From NCBI GenBank assembly GCA_002712165.1, contig PASS01000054.1:8428-72427 (forward strand): DNA of 64,000 nucleotides, in the 5' to 3' direction. The stretch comes from Fidelibacterota bacterium (GTDB taxonomy: Bacteria; Pseudomonadota; Alphaproteobacteria; Rhodospirillales; Rhodospirillaceae). Numbering within the stretch: position 1 is the first letter of the stretch; each line of letters starts with the position of its first letter. The position numbers and the translations under genes were made by a program. The notes beneath the pieces were generated by a model. It saw only the letters and a program-made list of their open reading frames with translations, was not told where the DNA came from and did not search any database. Below, piece after piece: positions 9,726 through 17,932 of this stretch.

Positions 9726-11129
9726 TTACTCGGGTAGCACACCACTGAATCGGGCAATACTTTCCTTTTTTCCAAGTACTTCCATTACCTCAAAGATAGA
9801 TGGTGAAACAGTGGAGCCGCAAAGTGCTGCTCGTAGCGGTTGTGCCACTTTACCTAGCTTTAGACCCTTTTGCTCTGCCAATGTTCTTAAACATGATTCA
9901 AGTATGGGAGCTCTCCAATCCGTTTCGTCTTTTAATAAATCAATGGTAGCGCGAATTACTTTACCATTATCATTTATGAGAACATCTCGTGCTTTGTCGT
10001 CCATAGGAAGTGGCAGTGTATGCACGTAAAATATTGCCGATTGTGATAACTCACTAACAGTCTTAGAGCGCGTCTTAAGCCCTGCCATGCCCTTAGTGAG
10101 ACGAGTAATAGCATTCGTATTCAAAGATCTACAGAGCGTTTTTTCAAGTCGAGGGGCGATATTTTTTACGAGGATTTCATCTGAAGATTCGCGAATATAA
10201 TGACCATTCAAATTTTTAAGCTTATCGATGTTAAAGCGCGAAGGCGCCCGGCCCACATCCTTAATATTGAACCACTCAATAGCATTAGTATCAGATATGA
10301 TTTCGTCATCCCCATGACTCCATCCTAAACGAATTAGATAATTACGCAGTGCTTCAGGTAGGAATCCCATATCGCGGTAAGAATCGATACCAAGTGAGCC
10401 GTGCCGCTTTGACAATTTCGCTCCATCGGCTCCGTGTATTAGTGGAATATGAGCATATATTGGCATCTTACCGCCGAGCGCGCGGACTAATTGGATTTGC
10501 CGAAAGGAGTTATTTAGATGGTCATCACCCCGAATTATATGAGTTATACTCATGTCGATATCATCAACAACCGCTGATAACATATATGTTGGGGTGCCAT
10601 CTGATCGAACAAGTATCATATCGTCGAGCTGATCGTTGGATACTGTAACTGTACCTTGGACAAGATCTTCTATGACTGTGTCACCCTTCTTCGGCGCTTT
10701 AAAGCGCACCGATGGTTTTACGTTTGGTGGCACATCTTTAGGGTCTCGATCTCGCCAGCGCCCATCATAGCGTATTGATAGCCCCTGTGCTTTTTGATCC
10801 TGCCTCATTGCAGACAACTCCTCAGGGGTACAATAGCAATGATAAGCGTTTCCAGCGGCGAGCAGCCGTTCTACTGCTAATCTGTGTTGGTCTGAGCGTG
10901 AACTCTGGAAGACCACATCGTCATCCCACGGTAAGCCGATCCATTTAAGACCTTTGAGTATTGCTTCGATGGCCTCATCTGTCGAACGAGCCTGATCAGT
11001 ATCTTCGATACGGAGAAGGAATTTTCCGCCAGTATGTTTTGCGTACAAATAATTGAATAACGCCGTTCTTGTGCCACCGATATGAAGATATCCGGTAGGT
11101 GAGGGAGCAAAGCGGGTCACTACAGTCAT
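9726..11129 (-). CDS. gltX: Glutamyl-tRNA synthetase
   Basis: A class I aminoacyl-tRNA synthetase that charges tRNA(Glu), and possibly tRNA(Gln) for transamidation. The HIGH-type motif is in APSPTGYLHIGGTRTALFNY at the start and the KMSKS-type motif is in GAKLSKRHGSLG near residue 240. The Cys-rich YHCYCTPEEL lies at about residue 100. The length of 467 residues is normal. It is transcribed towards gltA with a 112-bp gap. Many alphaproteobacteria have two gltX copies with different tRNA preferences; which type this is cannot be decided by eye. Confidence 0.96.
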   Translation of the reverse strand: MTVVTRFAPSPTGYLHIGGTRTALFNYLYAKHTGGKFLLRIEDTDQARSTDEAIEAILKGLKWIGLPWDDDVVFQSSRSDQHRLAVERLLAAGNAYHCYCTPEELSAMRQDQKAQGLSIRYDGRWRDRDPKDVPPNVKPSVRFKAPKKGDTVIEDLVQGTVTVSNDQLDDMILVRSDGTPTYMLSAVVDDIDMSITHIIRGDDHLNNSFRQIQLVRALGGKMPIYAHIPLIHGADGAKLSKRHGSLGIDSYRDMGFLPEALRNYLIRLGWSHGDDEIISDTNAIEWFNIKDVGRAPSRFNIDKLKNLNGHYIRESSDEILVKNIAPRLEKTLCRSLNTNAITRLTKGMAGLKTRSKTVSELSQSAIFYVHTLPLPMDDKARDVLINDNGKVIRATIDLLKDETDWRAPILESCLRTLAEQKGLKLGKVAQPLRAALCGSTVSPSIFEVMEVLGKKESIARFSGVLPE

Positions 11130-11419
11130 ATTACATCGTACATTTAGCTGTGAGTTAATCGGGCAAGCAGAGGTGCATAGGGCACTTTGATGAGGGATGG
11201 TTTAGCACATCTATATGTTCGGTAAAGCTGGTGTAATTATTTATGGGTTATACACATTGCATTCCTAGAATCTTGGCAGGCAATTTTTCTAAGCCGTTGC
11301 CGTTAAAGGATGAACCTGCATATTAGTCTTTATTAGTTAATAACAAAGTGGGTTGCGCTAAGATTTTTCTCAGGCATTAGTTTCCAAATCGCTGGCGCAT
11401 GATACTCAGTTTTAAGTAC
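11130..11419. other. Intergenic gap gltX-lexA, no gene seen
   Basis: About 290 bp between the start of gltX and the end of lexA. No ORF of note, tRNA or strong hairpin was found. In many alphaproteobacteria, as I remember the order, comEC lies here; no remnant of it is visible. The gltX promoter is presumably within this gap. Confidence 0.6.
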
Positions 11420-12112
11420 TCAGTATTTGCGTATCAATCCGATTAAGCTTCCTTGTACTTTGACTCGATCCGGACCGAATATACGGGTTTCGTAGGATTG
11501 GTTGGCAGGTTCCAGTGCAATTGATTCCCCCTTACGGCGGAGACGCTTCAAAGTCGCCTCCTCATTATCTACTAAGGCGACTACAATTGCCCCGTTGTCC
11601 GCAGTTTCACAGCGCTTTATAACGACTGTGTCGCCATCGATGATACCGGCATCAACCATGGAATCGCCCTCAATAGTCAATGCGTAATGTTCGCCCATAC
11701 CTAGCATAGCGCCTGGGACACCCACGTGTTCGGTTGGATCGCGCAGGGCTTCAATGGGAGTGCCGGCAGCGATTTTTCCATAGAGTGGCAAATCAACCGT
11801 GTCAGCTGTGTCATTATTTACTTTCGCTCCGGGCATGGCTCCGCTGAAATTCCCAGTAATCACGTTGGGGGCAAAACCAGCTAATTTTTCTGGGGCGTTT
11901 TCCGGTAGTTTGATGACCTCAAGCGCACGAGCGCGATGAGGAAGGCGGCGAAGAAATCCACGTTCTTCAAGCGCCATGATAAGGCGGTGGATGCCAGATT
12001 TTGATCGAAGGCTTAGCGCCTTCTTCATTTCATCGAAGGATGGCGCCACACCGTCCTTGTTCATGCTGTCATGGATATAAATGAGGAGTTGGTGTTGCTT
12101 TTTGGTCAGCAT
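11420..12112 (-). CDS. lexA: LexA SOS repressor, S24 autopeptidase
   Basis: LexA represses SOS genes until RecA filaments stimulate its self-cleavage. The N-terminal winged helix reads [20 protein letters not shown], the alphaproteobacterial form. The cleavage site Ala-Gly is in [11 protein letters not shown], the catalytic serine in [10 protein letters not shown] and the lysine in EATLKRL. The track begins at a TTG (12127). The ATG at 12112 starts with [10 protein letters not shown], the normal N-terminus, and gives 230 residues. Two operator-like elements lie just upstream, implying autorepression. The gene is followed by gltX and preceded by the GMC oxidoreductase rather than by its usual neighbour moeA. 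Confidence 0.97.
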   Translation of the reverse strand: MLTKKQHQLLIYIHDSMNKDGVAPSFDEMKKALSLRSKSGIHRLIMALEERGFLRRLPHRARALEVIKLPENAPEKLAGFAPNVITGNFSGAMPGAKVNNDTADTVDLPLYGKIAAGTPIEALRDPTEHVGVPGAMLGMGEHYALTIEGDSMVDAGIIDGDTVVIKRCETADNGAIVVALVDNEEATLKRLRRKGESIALEPANQSYETRIFGPDRVKVQGSLIGLIRKY

Positions 12113-12128
12113 AGAAAGCCCCCGCAAA

Positions 12129-12156
12129 AGAACAAATCGTAAACTTTATTTGTTCT
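12129..12156. promoter_or_regulatory. 9-bp perfect inverted repeat in the lexA leader
   Basis: AGAACAAAT and ATTTGTTCT are exact reverse complements separated by 10 bases, ending 16 bp before the preferred lexA ATG. The left part also contains GAAC-N7-AAAC, one base away from a second LexA box. It may be a second operator site, or a hairpin in the lexA leader; the arms being GAAC/GTTC half-sites favours an operator. Confidence 0.6.
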
Positions 12157-12166
12157 ATTTTAGTTC
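12152..12166 (-). promoter_or_regulatory. LexA operator (SOS box) of lexA
   Basis: The + strand reads GTTC-TATTTTA-GTTC, an exact match to the alphaproteobacterial LexA box GTTC-N7-GTTC. It lies about 40-54 bp ahead of the lexA start codon, where it would cover the promoter and give autoregulation. The GTTC at 12152-12155 is shared with the inverted repeat at 12129-12156. Confidence 0.85.
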
Positions 12167-12248
12167 CGCTTGCTCGTCAAGCCAGGTATCGGAGGTCAGA
12201 AGTATATCTTATAGAATTTCTAATAACATATACATACATTACAGTACC

Positions 12249-13856
12249 TTATGAACTTTTCTTATCTTCCTGCATCATTACTGCAGCTTTTTCAGCAATC
12301 ATTATGGTGGGCGCGTTAGTATTTCCAGTTGTGGTCTGGGGCATTACCGAGGCATCGACGATTCTCAAACCGTTTATACCATGAACCTGGAGGCGAGTGT
12401 TAACCACAGCTTGCGGATCTGTACCCATTTTGCATGTACCAACCGGATGGTAGAGAGACGAACCCATTGTACGAGCAAAATGCTCAATTTCTTTGTCTGT
12501 GTTTACTTGGTTGCCTGGCTGTGTTTCAGCTACATCGTATCGAGCAAAAGTAGTGGTCCCGAAGATACGACGAGCATGCTTGAATCCAGCAATCATAACT
12601 CGAACATCATCGGGATCAGATAAGTAGTTAGGCCGGATAAGTGGATAGGTAAAAGGGTCTGGCGACTGTGCAAGTATGCTGCCGCGACTAGAGGGTCGTG
12701 TTGGGCAAATCGCAGCTAGTACGCCAGGGTGATCTTCAAATTTCAGAAATTTTCCAACCACATAACTAGCTGGTGTAAACAACAACTGTATGTCAGGACT
12801 GGCTAATCCCTCTCGGCTTTTGCAGAATACTTGAGCGCTAGTTACCCCGAAAGTTAACGCTCCACGGCCAGTTGCGAAGAATCGGATAATTTCCCTAATT
12901 CTCCGAAGACCGCGCTGCAATTCATTGATTGTGATCATATCCTTTACTCGGTGAACAATCCGACTCACATAGTGATCTGAGAGATTGGAGCCAACTCCCG
13001 TTAGATCATGGACGACCTTAATGCCCTTAGATTGTAGGTGTGATGCTGGGCCGATACCTGAAATTTGCAGTAAATGTGGAGAGCCTACCGTACCGCTTGA
13101 GATTATGACCTCGCGAGAGGCATTGATTCTTTTTGTGATGCCATTTTGGATGTAAGTGACTCCTGTGCATTTTTTCCCCTCTGTTAGAATTTGAGTAGCA
13201 TTTGCGCGGGTTTCAATTCTTAGGTTTGGACGTTTACGTGCTTTAGTCAGATAAGTGCTCGCTGTTGCTGCTCGAAACCTCCCGCGTCGATTCATTTGGG
13301 AATAGGCAACCCCATCTTGAACTCGTCCATTATAATCTTTATTCAGCAAGAACCCGGCCTCTTGTGCGGATTCTACGAACAGATGGGTAGCTGGCAAAAT
13401 AGTGTCGTAATCTACGACAGGAAGTGGCCCGCTACGACCTCGGTATGCATCGTCTCCACCACTATAGCACTCCATTTTTTTAAAAAATGGTAACACGTCG
13501 TCATAGCTCCAGCCTGTGCACCCCATCTGTGACCAGTTGTCGAAATCCGTTGCATTACCGCGTACGAAGAGCATGCCATTTATGGAGTTGCTACCACCTA
13601 TTACTTTACCCCTTGGCCATATAAGGGCGCGGTTACCAGAGGTTTCCTCGGGATGGCTGGTATAGTTCCAATTTAGCTTTGGGTGCATTATTAAATGGCC
13701 AAGGCCGGCCGGGATATGAATCATAGGGTGGTGGTCGGATGGGCCTGCTTCGAGAAGAACTACTTTGTTGGAACCGTTTTCGCTTAACCGGCTAGCTAGC
13801 ACGCAACCCGCTGACCCAGCGCCAACAATTACGTAATCGGCGGTTATGGTCGTCAT
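12249..13856 (-). CDS. GMC-family FAD oxidoreductase (choline/alcohol dehydrogenase-like)
   Basis: A 535-residue flavoprotein. The Rossmann motif VIVGAGSAGCVLASRLSE opens the protein and ends with VLLEAGP. The GMC signatures are present: GKVIGGSNSINGM near residue 85 and SSGTVGSPHLLQISGIGP near residue 255. The catalytic pair is His470 in LYHPVGTCKMG and an Asn near 512 in TTGNTNAPT. There is no signal peptide, so it is cytoplasmic. The substrate cannot be read from sequence: choline, polyethylene-glycol and other alcohol dehydrogenases all look alike here. An AGGAGG site precedes the ATG. It lies 162 bp downstream of the secreted-protein cassettes on the same strand, in the same interruption of the moeA-lexA junction; a functional link is only inferred. 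Confidence 0.92.
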   Translation of the reverse strand: MTTITADYVIVGAGSAGCVLASRLSENGSNKVVLLEAGPSDHHPMIHIPAGLGHLIMHPKLNWNYTSHPEETSGNRALIWPRGKVIGGSNSINGMLFVRGNATDFDNWSQMGCTGWSYDDVLPFFKKMECYSGGDDAYRGRSGPLPVVDYDTILPATHLFVESAQEAGFLLNKDYNGRVQDGVAYSQMNRRGRFRAATASTYLTKARKRPNLRIETRANATQILTEGKKCTGVTYIQNGITKRINASREVIISSGTVGSPHLLQISGIGPASHLQSKGIKVVHDLTGVGSNLSDHYVSRIVHRVKDMITINELQRGLRRIREIIRFFATGRGALTFGVTSAQVFCKSREGLASPDIQLLFTPASYVVGKFLKFEDHPGVLAAICPTRPSSRGSILAQSPDPFTYPLIRPNYLSDPDDVRVMIAGFKHARRIFGTTTFARYDVAETQPGNQVNTDKEIEHFARTMGSSLYHPVGTCKMGTDPQAVVNTRLQVHGINGLRIVDASVMPQTTTGNTNAPTIMIAEKAAVMMQEDKKSS

Positions 13857-14018
13857 GATTCCTCCTCCCTATCGCTTGTAAGCACAACAATAGATAGCTT
13901 TGCGTAGTCTACAAACAGTGAGAATTCATCTAAAGTCGGCCAATTATAATCAGATTGACCCATTAATTATTATGCAAAGGTTACCTATAAAGAAAGTAAA
14001 GAACTTTATGAAGGCTTC

Positions 14019-15413
14019 TTACGGGGGGGCGACACGCCAATGCAATGGAAACTTACCATTAGTGCTGCCATCGATTGGTTGTTCATAATGTAAAACTGGG
14101 TCGTAAATCTCGGTGCTTCCCAGATTTTTGATTTCACCAGCATAAGAATAAAGGGCGTAGCCAAAATAAGCCCATTGTTTGTCACCATCATCGCGGTTGT
14201 ACAATGTCCAGTACCCGTTAGGCTTTGCATTAGCGGATGCTATCAAAGGCCTCCAGGTTTTTTCGCAGTCCGTATTGCAACCGTTTATACCAATCCGCTG
14301 ACCAATAGTGTCCTTCCCGCGATCACCGCGCAGCGCCCCATCTGAACCGCCACTAGAGCTTTCACGAACATACAAAATAGTCCCGCCTTTTAATGTCAAA
14401 AGACCGCCGTAGATTTGGTTTTTTGCAATTTGGATGTTCTCGGGCATAAAATAGCGAAGGGCATAGACAAGCTTAAATCTCGGGTCCACATCTTTACCGC
14501 TGCTATCACCATAATCATTATCGCCTTTATAGGTGTACAATGAGTGGCCTTGAAAAGCCCACTGATAGATACCATCAGGTCGCGCAATAACGCTAAATTC
14601 ACCCACTGGTAAAGCCAATTGAGATGACTCGAAAGGTGTCCAATTATTGAGTATCGACGGCTCTTCACTTTCTCCACTGAAAGTGTAAAGAGGTAGCCCG
14701 ATGTCGTTTGTAAATATTTGACCTGGTGCAGTGCGTACTTCTTGAATAATGATGCCGTTTGGAACTTTGATCCACTGTTCCGGTAAAAGTTCCACAACTT
14801 GGCGTCCGTCCACTTCGTGACCTTGCCCCTGACCAGCTCCACGTGCGGTAGCGAGAGCACGTTCGGTTCTCAGTTTTTCTTCGGCTTTTTTTACGGCATC
14901 ATCATTGCTGACATCATTGCCAGACAATTCAGCCTTTTCTTTTGCCTCTTTCACAACCTTTTCAGCTGCTTCCCTAGCTTTCTTTTTTTCTTCCTTACTA
15001 CGGTTCTCCGGTACGTAGGTATACAGTGGTTGGCCTCTAAACACCCATTGCAGTGTATCATCATCACGCATAAGGATCGACCAGTGGCCTTCAGGAATAA
15101 CTCCATCGGTTACAATGGCAGGCTTCCATGTTTCTGTGCAGGTGTTATAGCAGGTGGACGTGCCATATGAGTCTTTGTCGGACGTGTAAAGAATTTGTCT
15201 TTTGGAATCGGCGAATACTACTCTATCGCGTGGTTGATTGCCGTTCGAACCTGGAGGGTTGATGCCATATCCAATTCTAATCATGCGCAGAGTGAGTGTT
15301 TCTGGTGTAGCTGCGATGCCCTCGCTGCCGGCCTCTATAAAATTTGCAGCGTGACTATTTATTGTTCCAGCTAAGAGGGCGACACAAGCTGTAGCACCAA
15401 TATTTTTGATCAT
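14019..15413 (-). CDS. Secreted protein with three PF03640-like repeats (cassette protein B2)
   Basis: Function unknown. The start ATG at 15413 has GGAG eight bases upstream; the ATG at 15434 is the alternative. A signal peptide ending near NSHA is followed by three units of the 'secreted repeat' family (PF03640; COG4315, with its Yx[FWY]xxD motif). Units 1 (about residues 45-133) and 3 (about 330-427) carry CYNTCTETWKP and CNTDCEKTWRP, the Cys-x3-Cys-x3-Trp-x-Pro signature. Unit 2 (about 225-300) has lost both cysteines but keeps QWAFQGHSLYTYKGDN. All units end in a QWxFxGxxLYTY-like strand. Between units 1 and 2 lies a Lys/Glu/Ala-rich helical stretch of some 50 residues (roughly 137-190) that is absent from paralogue B1. 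No lipobox and no CxxCH haem motif is seen. Confidence 0.75.
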   Translation of the reverse strand: MIKNIGATACVALLAGTINSHAANFIEAGSEGIAATPETLTLRMIRIGYGINPPGSNGNQPRDRVVFADSKRQILYTSDKDSYGTSTCYNTCTETWKPAIVTDGVIPEGHWSILMRDDDTLQWVFRGQPLYTYVPENRSKEEKKKAREAAEKVVKEAKEKAELSGNDVSNDDAVKKAEEKLRTERALATARGAGQGQGHEVDGRQVVELLPEQWIKVPNGIIIQEVRTAPGQIFTNDIGLPLYTFSGESEEPSILNNWTPFESSQLALPVGEFSVIARPDGIYQWAFQGHSLYTYKGDNDYGDSSGKDVDPRFKLVYALRYFMPENIQIAKNQIYGGLLTLKGGTILYVRESSSGGSDGALRGDRGKDTIGQRIGINGCNTDCEKTWRPLIASANAKPNGYWTLYNRDDGDKQWAYFGYALYSYAGEIKNLGSTEIYDPVLHYEQPIDGSTNGKFPLHWRVAPP

Positions 15414-15438
15414 GCCCTTTACTCCAATCTGCATAAGG

Positions 15439-16536
15439 TCAATGTTCGTGAGCAGTTTGTAGAGCTGGCGGCACGATAAAAGCAGGTTCGAGCTCCACGC
15501 TGAAAGTTGCCGATATGGCTAAATTGACACCTGTTTCAGGATCGTGCTCCGCATCGGCTAATTTACGCAGAGCGTAGTACATGCCAGGCAAATCCATCGA
15601 TAGCATGGATTCATATCCCGCTCCTCCTTCTCCGACTGTAGTATAAATGGGTGCCCAGAGGTGGTATCCGGCAAGAAATCCAACCGCGGTGCCATCATCA
15701 TTAAGTTTGATCCTGAAGCGGGCATTATTCATTCGAACTTCTTGCCATGCCCAGCGGTGACCGTTGAGAGCTAATGTGAAGGATTCAGTAGTTAGCATAC
15801 CGTCCTTAATTACACCTTTAACTTCATTTTTCGTCACTGGATTATTATCTTCTTGAAAGGTTAGATCAGCTTGGGGTTCGCCTACCGCGTTAATTAGGAT
15901 TGGGCTTGTTGCCTGAAACAAACGCACATGAACTTCAGGATCGTTCTTTAAATTATCGATACCATTGATTTGAACTAGCCAGGCGGGCATCTGTTGTTGA
16001 ATAGTATTCCACTGGATACTCGGCCACGTGGGGCGTGTCCCTGGATCAGCCCGCATAACACCCATGCAGCCAAACGCACGGAACAACTGATTATCAATCC
16101 CACTCTCTCCCGTTTCGGGGTCATAAAAATCGTTATCTGACACTTTGCCATCAAGATTAAAGCCATAGGCTTGTGATCCCTCAACAGTATTGATCATAGG
16201 GTCAGGTACTGAAGTGGGGTTAGTGTATGGACTCGCAGGCTTACCATCAACTCGACCGCGCATCGCAATGTGCGCGTATACACTGTTTGGGTAGTCTGAC
16301 ATTATCTCTTCAACTTCTGCTGGAGTCTTTCCCAAATCTTCCAACATCCGTATTATATTGGTGGCCGCATCCGGTGTCGGGCCTTCTGGGCAGTCAATTT
16401 CGGTTACCTGCGCGGCAACAGCTGGATAAAACCAGCTCACGACAAATCCACGCGTTTCATCAGCCAGTACAGGCGACACTCCTATGCTTACCGAAATAGC
16501 AATGGCTGCGCTGCACGCTTTGGCGTTAATTTTCAT
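15439..16536 (-). CDS. Secreted protein of unknown family (cassette protein A2)
   Basis: I do not recognise this 365-residue family. The signal peptide ends near VLADE, so the protein is exported. Conserved between both paralogues are SVYAHIAMRGR, SPYTNPTSVPDP and GFNLDGxVSD, an Asp-rich DF-DP-TGE-GIDNQLFRA stretch that looks like a metal-binding loop, TWPSIQWNT, LNGHRWAW, GEGGAGYE and MLSMDLPGMYYA. Two cysteines (after residue 45 in EIDCPEG and near 155 in FRAFGC) are conserved and could form a disulphide. GGGAG 6 bases before the ATG serves as ribosome site. It is followed within 4-25 bp by B2, so A and B are probably made together. Confidence 0.75.
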   Translation of the reverse strand: MKINAKACSAAIAISVSIGVSPVLADETRGFVVSWFYPAVAAQVTEIDCPEGPTPDAATNIIRMLEDLGKTPAEVEEIMSDYPNSVYAHIAMRGRVDGKPASPYTNPTSVPDPMINTVEGSQAYGFNLDGKVSDNDFYDPETGESGIDNQLFRAFGCMGVMRADPGTRPTWPSIQWNTIQQQMPAWLVQINGIDNLKNDPEVHVRLFQATSPILINAVGEPQADLTFQEDNNPVTKNEVKGVIKDGMLTTESFTLALNGHRWAWQEVRMNNARFRIKLNDDGTAVGFLAGYHLWAPIYTTVGEGGAGYESMLSMDLPGMYYALRKLADAEHDPETGVNLAISATFSVELEPAFIVPPALQTAHEH

Positions 16537-16647
16537 AGCTTTCTCCCATGACCCTTGGACCGGTGTATGTTTCTCAAGGATATATACTGTTGCGTGAATT
16601 AATCTACAAAGTAGCTACACTCGACATTCACGCGCTTGTTTTGACGA

Positions 16648-17931
16648 CTACGGGGGCGCAACGCGCCAATGTAGTGGGATGCCTGTATTAGGGGTCCCAT
16701 CAGCGACTTCAAAATGGTCGACGTCATCATAAACCTCGACACTCCCCATATCCTCAATACCTTCGTAGGTATATAACGCGTAACCATAATAAGCCCATTG
16801 CTTGGCACCATCTGGCCGATCGTAAACACCCCAATAGCCTGTGGGCTTTGCATCTAAATTAGCGAGTAAAGGCTTCCAGGTCTCTTCGCATTCCGCGTCA
16901 CATGTTTTTACGCCGAGGGACTGCCCTATTCCTAGTCTTCCACGATCACCACGGTAAACAGCATCAACGCCTCCGTTACCTCTCTCACGCGCATAGAGTG
17001 TGCGACCATCGGTCGTTTCAAGCAGCCCTCCGTAAGTATGATTTTTTCTGACTTGCACTACATTTGGCATGAAGTAGCGCAAAACATAGGACAGTTGAAA
17101 ACGCTCATCAGCAGCAAACAAGCCATTAGCATCGCCATACTCTCTATCGTCACGGTAGGTGTAAAGAGGCATATCTTGGAATGCCCACTGAAAAATTCCG
17201 TCAGCCCTTTTCACGATTGTAAAATCGCCTACAGGTAGCATGGCTTGTCCAGCTTCAACCGGAATCCAGTCACTATTTGGAGTAATAGATTTCACATCAC
17301 CAGAAAAAAAGTACAGAGACCTACCACTGGTCGTTGACAATACTTGACCAGATGCAGCTCGGACCTCTTCGACAGTGATGCCCATCGGCAATGCCATCCA
17401 GGTGGAAGGATTAATTTCCATTACATAACGCCCATCCACGTCGTGCCCTTTACCGTCAGGTGTGCGGCGCGCAGATGCTTGTTCTTCGCCTTTTGGCTTT
17501 TCTAATTCCTCGGAGTATCGGTACATCGGCTTACCTTTAAAAGTCCATTGCGATGTTCCGTCATTACGCGGGATGGCTGACCAAAAGCCTACAGGCTCCG
17601 CACCGTTTGATGCTAAAAGTGGAACCCATGTTTTAATGCATTCGTCATTGCAGGAAGAAACGCCAATTGTAGAATCATGGGGAGAAGCATAAAGTACGTT
17701 ACCATCCATATCAGCAAAGACGATTCGGTCTCGGGGCTGATTGCTGTTCGAACCTGGTGGATTAATCCCACGTCCAATCCGAATAACTTTGATTATGATG
17801 CCTTCAGGACTTGCTATCGCAGCTGATTTTCCTACCGATATTGCCGGTGCTGCGTATGGTGTCGCGGTCGAAATAACTAAGGCAATAGCTGAAAGTATAA
17901 AAAATTTTGTAACTCTTGGGCACGGCTTCAT
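16648..17931 (-). CDS. Secreted protein with three PF03640-like repeats (cassette protein B1)
   Basis: Function unknown; paralogue of B2. The signal peptide ends near TPYAAPA. Three repeat units follow. Unit 1 (about residues 47-140) has Cys94/Cys98 in CNDECIKTWVP. Unit 2 (about 185-262) lacks cysteines but has the motif YFFSGD. Unit 3 (about 290-390) has Cys344/Cys348 in CDAECEETWKP. The GINPPGSNxNQPRDR segment before unit 1 is shared with B2. The linker between units 1 and 2 is only about 22 residues, without the charged helix of B2. The ATG follows the A1 stop codon after a single base, so the two genes are almost certainly co-translated. Close relatives in PF03640 are secreted or lipoproteins with no established role. 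Confidence 0.78.
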   Translation of the reverse strand: MKPCPRVTKFFILSAIALVISTATPYAAPAISVGKSAAIASPEGIIIKVIRIGRGINPPGSNSNQPRDRIVFADMDGNVLYASPHDSTIGVSSCNDECIKTWVPLLASNGAEPVGFWSAIPRNDGTSQWTFKGKPMYRYSEELEKPKGEEQASARRTPDGKGHDVDGRYVMEINPSTWMALPMGITVEEVRAASGQVLSTTSGRSLYFFSGDVKSITPNSDWIPVEAGQAMLPVGDFTIVKRADGIFQWAFQDMPLYTYRDDREYGDANGLFAADERFQLSYVLRYFMPNVVQVRKNHTYGGLLETTDGRTLYARERGNGGVDAVYRGDRGRLGIGQSLGVKTCDAECEETWKPLLANLDAKPTGYWGVYDRPDGAKQWAYYGYALYTYEGIEDMGSVEVYDDVDHFEVADGTPNTGIPLHWRVAPP

Positions 17932-17932
17932 T

